Of a stretch of DNA of 11,150 nt, positions 7,535-11,150 are shown piece after piece; position 1 is the stretch's first letter, and each line of letters starts with the position of its first letter. Source of the DNA: Acidobacteriota bacterium (GTDB taxonomy: Bacteria > Acidobacteriota > Terriglobia > Bryobacterales > JACQDG01); the NCBI GenBank assembly GCA_016201185.1, contig JACQDG010000468.1, positions 1 to 11,150 on the forward strand, written 5' to 3'. The notes under the pieces were generated by a model, which had not been told where the DNA came from, did no database searches, and saw only the letters and a program-made list of their open reading frames with translations. The translations under genes were made by a program, and so were the position numbers.

Positions 7535-8926
7535 ATGATTACACGTCCGATCACCCGCCGCGAAGCGCTACGCAAGATGGGCAGCGGATTCGGCATGCTG
7601 GGCCTGGCCGGCCTGGTGGGGAAGAGCAGCCCGGCGGCCGGACCCCTCGACGTGAAACCCACGAACTTCCCGCCCAAGGCCAAGCACGTCATCTTTCTTT
7701 TTCTGAACGGCGGCCCGTCGCACGTAGACACGTTCGACCCCAAGCCCATGCTGACCAAGTACCATGGGCAGCCGATTCCCACCGGCAACCTGAAGACGGA
7801 GCGCAAGACGGGCAACCTGCTCAAGTCACCGTTTCAGTTTAAGAAGTGCGGGCAGAGCGGCATCGAGATAAGCGAGATCTTCCCCCGCCTCGGCGAGATG
7901 ATCGACGATATCTGCGTCATCCGCTCCATGTACGCCGACCGACCCAACCACGAGCCTTCCCTGTTCATGCTCAACAGCGGGCATGTGCTGCCCGGGCATC
8001 CCTCGATGGGCTCGTGGCTCACTTACGGCCTGGGCACCGAGAACCAGAACCTGCCGGGCTTTGTCGTGATGTGCCCGGGCCAGCCCGTGGTGGGGCCGCA
8101 GTTGTGGACCTCCGCTTACCTGCCGGCCGTCTACCAGGGCGTGCATATTCCCAATAACGAGAAGGCTCCCGAGAAGCTGATCGCCTATGTGAAAGGCCCA
8201 CATAGTAACACGCCCGACCAGCGCCGCCAGATCGATCTGCTCGAAAAGCTGAACCGCCTGCACATGGCGAGGGAAGGGACGGACCCGCAGCTCGAGGCGG
8301 GCATTCAATCCATGGAGATCGCCTACCGCATGCAGGCCGAGGCGCCGGAGGTCTTCGACATCAGCAAGGAGAGCGAAGCCGTGCGCGCGCGCTATGGCGA
8401 CGGGGATTTCGGCCGCGGCTGCCTGATGGCCCTGCGGCTCGTCGAGCGCGGTGTGCGGATGGTGCAGATCTACTTCGGCAACGGGCAGCCATGGGACAAC
8501 CACGACGACATCTTGATCCATCGCCGGCTGGCGCAGCAGTCCGACGGCCCTATGGCGGCCCTGCTTCAGGACCTGAAGTCACGCGGGTTGTTCAATGAAA
8601 CGATCGTGCTGATCGGCGGAGAATTCGGCCGGACGCCGGCCGTCGAGGTGAGCGGGCTCGTCAGCGTCCAGAACGGGCGCGACCACAACAACCACGGCTT
8701 CAGCACGCTGCTGGCCGGCGGCGGCATCAAGGGCGGCATGGTCTACGGGGCGACCGACGATTTTGGCTTCAAGGCCGTGGAAAAGCCGGTCCACGCCCAC
8801 GACCTGCACGCCACGATCCTCCGCCAGCTAGGTCTGGATCATACGAAGCTTACTTATCGTTACAGCGGGCGGGATTTCCGGCTGACCGACGTGGCGGGAA
8901 ACGTGATCCAGGAGATCATTGCCTGA
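7535..8926 (+). CDS. DUF1501 family protein with Tat leader (sulfatase/alkaline phosphatase-like fold)
   Basis: This 463-residue protein has a twin-arginine leader (TRREALRKMG, Arg8-Arg9, then GMLGLAGLVG). DUF1501 proteins resemble the alkaline phosphatase/sulfatase superfamily but no reaction is firmly established. Diagnostic stretches are HVIFLFLNGGPSHVDTFDPK (51-70), the NHEPSLFMLNSGH segment, WDNHDD (320-325), GGEFGRTP (361-368) and GRDHNNHGF (381-389); the Asp/His-rich motifs occupy the places of metal ligands in the superfamily. The ending (VHAHDLHATILRQLGLDH, then YSGRDFRLTDV) is typical and complete. It is the second gene of a two-gene unit with the PSCyt protein 20 bases upstream, so the two probably act together outside the cytoplasm, the DUF1501 partner folding first because it uses Tat. 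The 3' end meets the convergent ada gene with only nine bases between them. Confidence 0.92.
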   Translation: MITRPITRREALRKMGSGFGMLGLAGLVGKSSPAAGPLDVKPTNFPPKAKHVIFLFLNGGPSHVDTFDPKPMLTKYHGQPIPTGNLKTERKTGNLLKSPFQFKKCGQSGIEISEIFPRLGEMIDDICVIRSMYADRPNHEPSLFMLNSGHVLPGHPSMGSWLTYGLGTENQNLPGFVVMCPGQPVVGPQLWTSAYLPAVYQGVHIPNNEKAPEKLIAYVKGPHSNTPDQRRQIDLLEKLNRLHMAREGTDPQLEAGIQSMEIAYRMQAEAPEVFDISKESEAVRARYGDGDFGRGCLMALRLVERGVRMVQIYFGNGQPWDNHDDILIHRRLAQQSDGPMAALLQDLKSRGLFNETIVLIGGEFGRTPAVEVSGLVSVQNGRDHNNHGFSTLLAGGGIKGGMVYGATDDFGFKAVEKPVHAHDLHATILRQLGLDHTKLTYRYSGRDFRLTDVAGNVIQEIIA

Positions 8927-8935
8927 AGAGCGTCC

Positions 8936-9991
8936 TCATGGCCGGGGCTGCGCCTTGCGCTCGAGCTCGATCAAGACTCGCTTGCGGTCGAGGCCCCAGC
9001 GGTAGCCGGCCAGGTTGCCGTCTTCCCGTACCACGCGGTGGCAAGGCACCACCAGCGGGACAGGATTGGTGGCGCAGGCCCGCGCGACGGCCCTGATCGC
9101 TGTGGGTTGCCCGATGGCTCGCGCCACCTCGCTGTAGGTGCGAGTGCTTCCATACGGGATGGCGCGCAACTCCTCCCAGACACGGCGCTGGAAAGCTGTG
9201 GCCTGCACGTCATAGGGCATGTCGAGCCGGCGCTGGCGGCCGCTGAGGTGGCCCAGCAGCGGGCGAACCCATCGGACCAGGCCGCCCGAGTCGCGCTCGA
9301 TTTCAGCCTTCGGATATTCCTCGCGCAGGAACTGCTCCAGCGTCTTATCGGAATCGCCCAGGCTGACCCCGCAGATGCCCTTGTCGGTGGCCGCCACCAG
9401 GAGACGCCCCAGTGGGCTGTCCACAATAGTATAAACAATATGCATAGCCGCGCCGCCGTGGCGGTAGGTCGCCGGGGTCATTCCGAGCCGCTCGCGGGCC
9501 CCTTCGTAAAGGCGGCTCGACGACCCGTATCCTGCTGCGTAGAGTGCGGTGGTCACGTTGTTTCCCTCCCGGAGCGAGTTTTTCAGACGGCCCACGCGGA
9601 GTGCGTCGGCGTATTGCCGCGGGGTGATCCCGAGCAGGCGCCGGAAGGTTCTTTGCAGGTGATGCGGGCTGACGCCGGCCTCGGTGGCGAAGGCGGCCAG
9701 GGTTAAGGGGCCTTCGGGGTTCTCCGCGATGTAGCGGCAGACCCGCCGGACCATTTCGGCCTGTGGGTCCGGGGCGGCCGGCTTTCGAGGCTGGCAGCGA
9801 CGGCAGGGGCGGTATCCGGCACGTTCTGCCGCTTCCGGCTGCTCGAAGAAGACGACCTGGTTTTGTCGCGGCCGCCGCGACGGGCAGGACGGCCGGCAAT
9901 AAACGCCCGTCGAGCGCACGGCGTACACGAAAATCCCGTTGAAGGCGGCGTCCTTGGCTTCGACGGCCCGCCAGTAGCTTGCTTGGTTCAC
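8936..9991 (-). CDS. ada: Ada: methylphosphotriester sensor/AraC regulator fused to O6-methylguanine methyltransferase
   Basis: This is a full-length bifunctional Ada of 351 residues (E. coli Ada has 354). The N-terminal zinc domain has Cys32, Cys36, Cys63 and Cys66 (GVYCRPSC, RPCRRCQP), with exactly the spacing of E. coli Cys38/42/69/72; Cys32 corresponds to the residue that takes methyl groups from DNA phosphotriesters and switches on activation. An AraC-type helix-turn-helix follows (about 95-176, LTLAAFATEAGVSPHHLQRTFRR and AAGYGSSSRLYEGARERLGMTP). The C-terminal methyltransferase domain has VPCHRVV with acceptor Cys317 and the IPYGSTRTYSEVA segment, and repairs O6-alkylguanine. I use the GTG at 9991 because GGGAG lies seven bases upstream; an in-frame TTG at 10027 would add 12 residues unlike the family. 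No alkA or alkB lies next to it. Autoregulation is expected from the family, but I found no clear Ada box. Confidence 0.94.
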   Translation of the reverse strand: MNQASYWRAVEAKDAAFNGIFVYAVRSTGVYCRPSCPSRRPRQNQVVFFEQPEAAERAGYRPCRRCQPRKPAAPDPQAEMVRRVCRYIAENPEGPLTLAAFATEAGVSPHHLQRTFRRLLGITPRQYADALRVGRLKNSLREGNNVTTALYAAGYGSSSRLYEGARERLGMTPATYRHGGAAMHIVYTIVDSPLGRLLVAATDKGICGVSLGDSDKTLEQFLREEYPKAEIERDSGGLVRWVRPLLGHLSGRQRRLDMPYDVQATAFQRRVWEELRAIPYGSTRTYSEVARAIGQPTAIRAVARACATNPVPLVVPCHRVVREDGNLAGYRWGLDRKRVLIELERKAQPRP

Positions 9992-9998
9992 GGCTCCA

Positions 9999-10003
9999 CT
10001 CCC
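9999..10003 (-). promoter_or_regulatory. Shine-Dalgarno GGGAG for ada
   Basis: On the minus strand GGGAG lies seven bases before the GTG at 9991. It decides between that start and the TTG at 10027. A weak -10-like TATTCT (10016 to 10011) lies just upstream but has no good -35. Confidence 0.5.
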
Positions 10004-10053
10004 AGCTATGAGAATAGGGCAAGGCAAGGGGGAAAGCTATCCGAAACTTGCGT

Positions 10054-10242
10054 TCAAACTGTCTTCGCGGGAACTGGCTCTCCGTGCTTGCGCAGGCTTT
10101 TCAGGTAGCCGGTAATTGCCTCGCGAATATTCTCCCGGCCCTCGTCGCGGGTCCGGCCTTGAGAAATGCAGCCAGGAAGCGCGGGACAGGTGGCAACGAA
10201 CATCCCGTCTTCATCCTGCTCCAGGTAAACCCTGAACTTCAT
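10054..10242 (-). CDS. HicB-like small protein (solitary antitoxin-type domain)
   Basis: This protein of 62 residues fits the HicB/UPF0150 family: the opening beta strands FRVYLEQDEDGMFVATCPALPGCISQG and the helix DEGRENIREAITGYLKSLRKHG are the family hallmark. Classical HicB neutralises the mRNA-degrading toxin HicA and carries an extra ribbon-helix-helix or HTH domain that represses the operon; that domain is absent here. No hicA-like frame (a short protein with a catalytic His in a dsRBD-like fold) is visible on either side within the window, so toxin-antitoxin function is not supported. The ATG at 10242 is chosen over a GTG at 10275 because the family consensus begins there and TACAAT lies just upstream. 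It runs in the same direction as the guaB fragment, 42 bases downstream of its stop, and ends 62 bases before the ada start. Confidence 0.78.
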   Translation of the reverse strand: MKFRVYLEQDEDGMFVATCPALPGCISQGRTRDEGRENIREAITGYLKSLRKHGEPVPAKTV

Positions 10243-10252
10243 CGCTGAGGGT

Positions 10253-10258
10253 ATTGTA
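10253..10258 (-). promoter_or_regulatory. Possible -10 element (TACAAT) for the hicB-like gene
   Basis: On the minus strand TACAAT ends ten bases before the ATG at 10242, leaving at most a few bases of leader. No convincing -35 is present, and no Shine-Dalgarno lies before the ATG. Confidence 0.35.
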
Positions 10259-10284
10259 ACACTCCGCCTGGCCACCGATTGCCT

Positions 10285-10494
10285 CTACTCCACCTGGTAA
10301 TTCGGCGCTTCCTTGGTGATGATGACGTCGTGGACGTGGCCCTCGCGCATGCCGGCCGGGGAGATGCGCAGGAAGCGGACCTTCTCCTGAAGCTCCTGGA
10401 TCGTCGAGCAGCCGCAGTAGCCCATACCGGCCTTCAGGCCGCCGACAAGCTGGTACACCATTTCGGATAGAGGGCCTTTGTAAAGCACGCGGCC
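10285..10494 (-). pseudogene. guaB: IMP dehydrogenase, C-terminal remnant (N-terminal ~85% missing)
   Basis: The frame encodes the last ~70 residues of IMP dehydrogenase, the NAD-dependent enzyme that turns IMP into XMP in guanine nucleotide synthesis. The match is unmistakable: GRVLYKGPLSEMVYQLVGGL, KAGMGYCG, TIQEL, FLRISPAGMREGHVHDV and ITKEAPNY are the mobile-flap end and C-terminal monovalent-cation-site region of GuaB. A complete enzyme has about 490 residues. Here the similarity stops at about 10494-10503; further upstream the frame reads unrelated sequence and meets a TAG at about 10555-10557. The other two minus-strand frames up to 10620 show no GuaB sequence either, so this is a truncation and not a simple frameshift. 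The catalytic Cys loop and CBS domains are absent. A GTG at 10488 could start a 67-residue peptide, but activity is not expected. It may mark a deletion, an insertion breakpoint or an assembly join. Confidence 0.85.
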
Positions 10495-10532
10495 TTGGGT
10501 GCCTGAAAGGAGCCAGGCGGCCGTGACTTCTC

Positions 10533-10548
10533 CCTGTGAACCTGTGAA
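10533..10548. repeat. Tandem direct repeat CCTGTGAA x2
   Basis: Two perfect adjacent copies of CCTGTGAA lie about 40 bases from where guaB similarity ends. The repeat is short and could be chance. It could also be a regulator half-site pair or a scar of insertion. Confidence 0.5.
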
Positions 10549-10610
10549 AGATTGCTATTCCTAGAGGCACCGTGTTATTGTACCGCCAACTTGGTGAACA
10601 GCCGGGTCCG

Positions 10611-10616
10611 TATGAT
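10611..10616 (+). promoter_or_regulatory. Possible -10 element (TATGAT) for the membrane protein gene
   Basis: TATGAT matches TATAAT at five of six bases and ends ten bases before the ATG at 10627. The nearest -35-like TTGGTG (10591-10596) is only 14 bases away, which is too close, so the assignment is tentative. If real, it rules out the upstream ATG at 10612, which lies inside it. Confidence 0.35.
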
Positions 10617-10626
10617 TGCGACTGAG

Positions 10627-11150
10627 ATGAGATACGGAGAAAGCCTGCGCGTAGCCTGGCTGCTGGAGTGGCGTACCATTTTCCTCGCAATCGTGTTCGC
10701 AGCGGCGTTGCTCTATATTGCGCGGCCACTCTTTATTGCGCGTCCGCAGACATTCACGCCTGCGCTGAGGCTGATCATGGGGCTCCTCGTAGAGCCTTGG
10801 GTCGTGCGGATGATGCTCCGCAAGCGCTACCGCGGTTTTCGTCTCCAAGTGGTAGAAGGCGACCGTGAGCCGGAAATGTTGCCGGAGGCGGTGGTTACTC
10901 CCTTGGGAGAACTGTATGTTCAATCCTCTCCCCCGCCGGAACCAGCGGACCCCGGCGAGGTGGCGCTTGCTCCCAGCTACGAAGACGCTCTTAGCCGTCG
11001 CCACCAAAGAGTTACGTATTGGCGCGCTATTGCAATCATGTGGTCCCTGAATCTTCGCATGCTGCTCTACTCAGTTCCCGTTCTGGTTGGACTGGGCACT
11101 GTCCTCTTGATTTTCCCGCCAGGAAATCGCGAATTTGTTTTACTACTTGC
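10627..11150 (+). CDS. Unrecognised multi-pass membrane protein, 5' part only
   Basis: An uninterrupted frame of 174 codons runs to the right edge. I do not recognise the family. Visible are: an N-terminal amphipathic start (MRYGESLRVAWLLEWR), a hydrophobic segment at about residues 17-39, a moderately hydrophobic stretch (47-61), a basic patch (RMMLRKRYRGFR, 61-72), a proline/acid-rich polar linker (79-127) and a strong hydrophobic segment (about 143-164). Two segments look related: residues 3-25 and 131-153 share the pattern Tyr, then Trp eight residues on, a small/Leu pair, and Arg before a hydrophobic helix (W-L-L-E-W-R against W-S-L-N-L-R), suggesting an internal duplication. The start at 10627 follows a TATGAT box; ATG 10612 is the alternative. 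The last 110 bases hold 55 G or C by hand count, far below the ~70% of lines in the DUF1501 gene, which may mean recent acquisition or weaker constraint. Confidence 0.6.
   Translation, partial: MRYGESLRVAWLLEWRTIFLAIVFAAALLYIARPLFIARPQTFTPALRLIMGLLVEPWVVRMMLRKRYRGFRLQVVEGDREPEMLPEAVVTPLGELYVQSSPPPEPADPGEVALAPSYEDALSRRHQRVTYWRAIAIMWSLNLRMLLYSVPVLVGLGTVLLIFPPGNREFVLLL

Larger units (their letters stand above)
10495..10626. other. Non-coding spacer at the guaB break and upstream of the membrane gene
   Basis: This ~130-base divergent spacer contains no supported gene. It holds the point where guaB similarity ends, a tandem 8-base repeat (10533-10548) and a TATGAT box (10611-10616). Base composition is lower in G+C than the left part of the window (33 of 60 in 10561-10620 by hand count). 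Confidence 0.5.

Noticed and set aside
10030..10050. Possible Ada operator upstream of ada (AAAGC-like and GCAA-like words)
   Set aside because: The matches are partial, the spacing does not fit a promoter, and the E. coli box is not known to be conserved in this group.
10491..10522. Imperfect hairpin (GGCC/GGCC plus GCCT/AGGC) near the guaB break
   Set aside because: The arms are four bases each with an asymmetric bulge and no T-run, too weak to support a structural or terminator call.
10211..10729. A 172-codon minus-strand frame crossing the guaB remnant and the spacer
   Set aside because: It overlaps the clear guaB frame and the HicB-like start in a different phase and has shadow-type composition.
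10561..11007. A 148-codon minus-strand frame opposite the right-edge membrane gene
   Set aside because: The plus-strand frame is longer, open to the edge and has membrane-protein organisation. The minus-strand translation is His/Arg/Gln-rich and without motifs.

Overview
The window reads as chromosomal DNA of a high-G+C bacterium, most likely an Acidobacteriota of the Solibacter/Bryobacter kind. This is an inference from the gene content: an ISC-type HscA/IscX pair, paired Planctomycete-type cytochrome (PSCyt1/DUF1549/DUF1553) and DUF1501 genes, and many Tat or Sec leader peptides. No rRNA or other marker gene is present to prove it. Coding density is high and the longest non-coding stretch is about 140 bases (10489-10626).

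Layout. (1) 1-945, + strand: the 3' end of hscA, then iscX one base later. This is the tail of an iron-sulfur cluster assembly operon; the usual fdx gene between them is absent, and iscX looks frameshifted near its end. (2) 994-3521, + strand: two exported proteins, a uroporphyrinogen-decarboxylase-superfamily protein with a twin-arginine leader and an ADP-ribosylglycohydrolase-fold protein with a Sec leader and an extra C-terminal beta-rich domain. (3) 3550-4758, + strand: rmuC, a membrane-anchored coiled-coil protein with a nuclease-like core. (4) 4812-8926, + strand: a two-gene unit of a 900-residue Planctomycete-type c-cytochrome protein and a Tat-exported DUF1501 protein, preceded by the best promoter in the window. 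(5) 8936-9991, - strand: a complete Ada alkylation-response regulator/methyltransferase, convergent with the DUF1501 gene. (6) 10054-10494, - strand: a small HicB-like protein and, upstream of it, only the last ~70 residues of IMP dehydrogenase (guaB). (7) 10627 to the right edge, + strand: the start of an unrecognised membrane protein with an apparent internal repeat, in DNA of clearly lower G+C.

Several starts (994, 1977, 4812, 10242 and 10627) have a -10-like hexamer ending only 6-11 bases before the start codon and no good ribosome-binding site. This suggests leaderless or nearly leaderless transcripts, and it argues for shorter proteins than the longest open frames would give. Genes inside an operon (DUF1501) or with a longer leader (ada) do have Shine-Dalgarno sequences.

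No CRISPR array, tRNA, rRNA, insertion sequence or phage gene was seen. The points most worth following up are the broken iscX end, the guaB remnant beside a compositionally different membrane gene, the Tat-exported UroD-fold protein with an altered metal-ligand pattern, and the short-leader promoter architecture.
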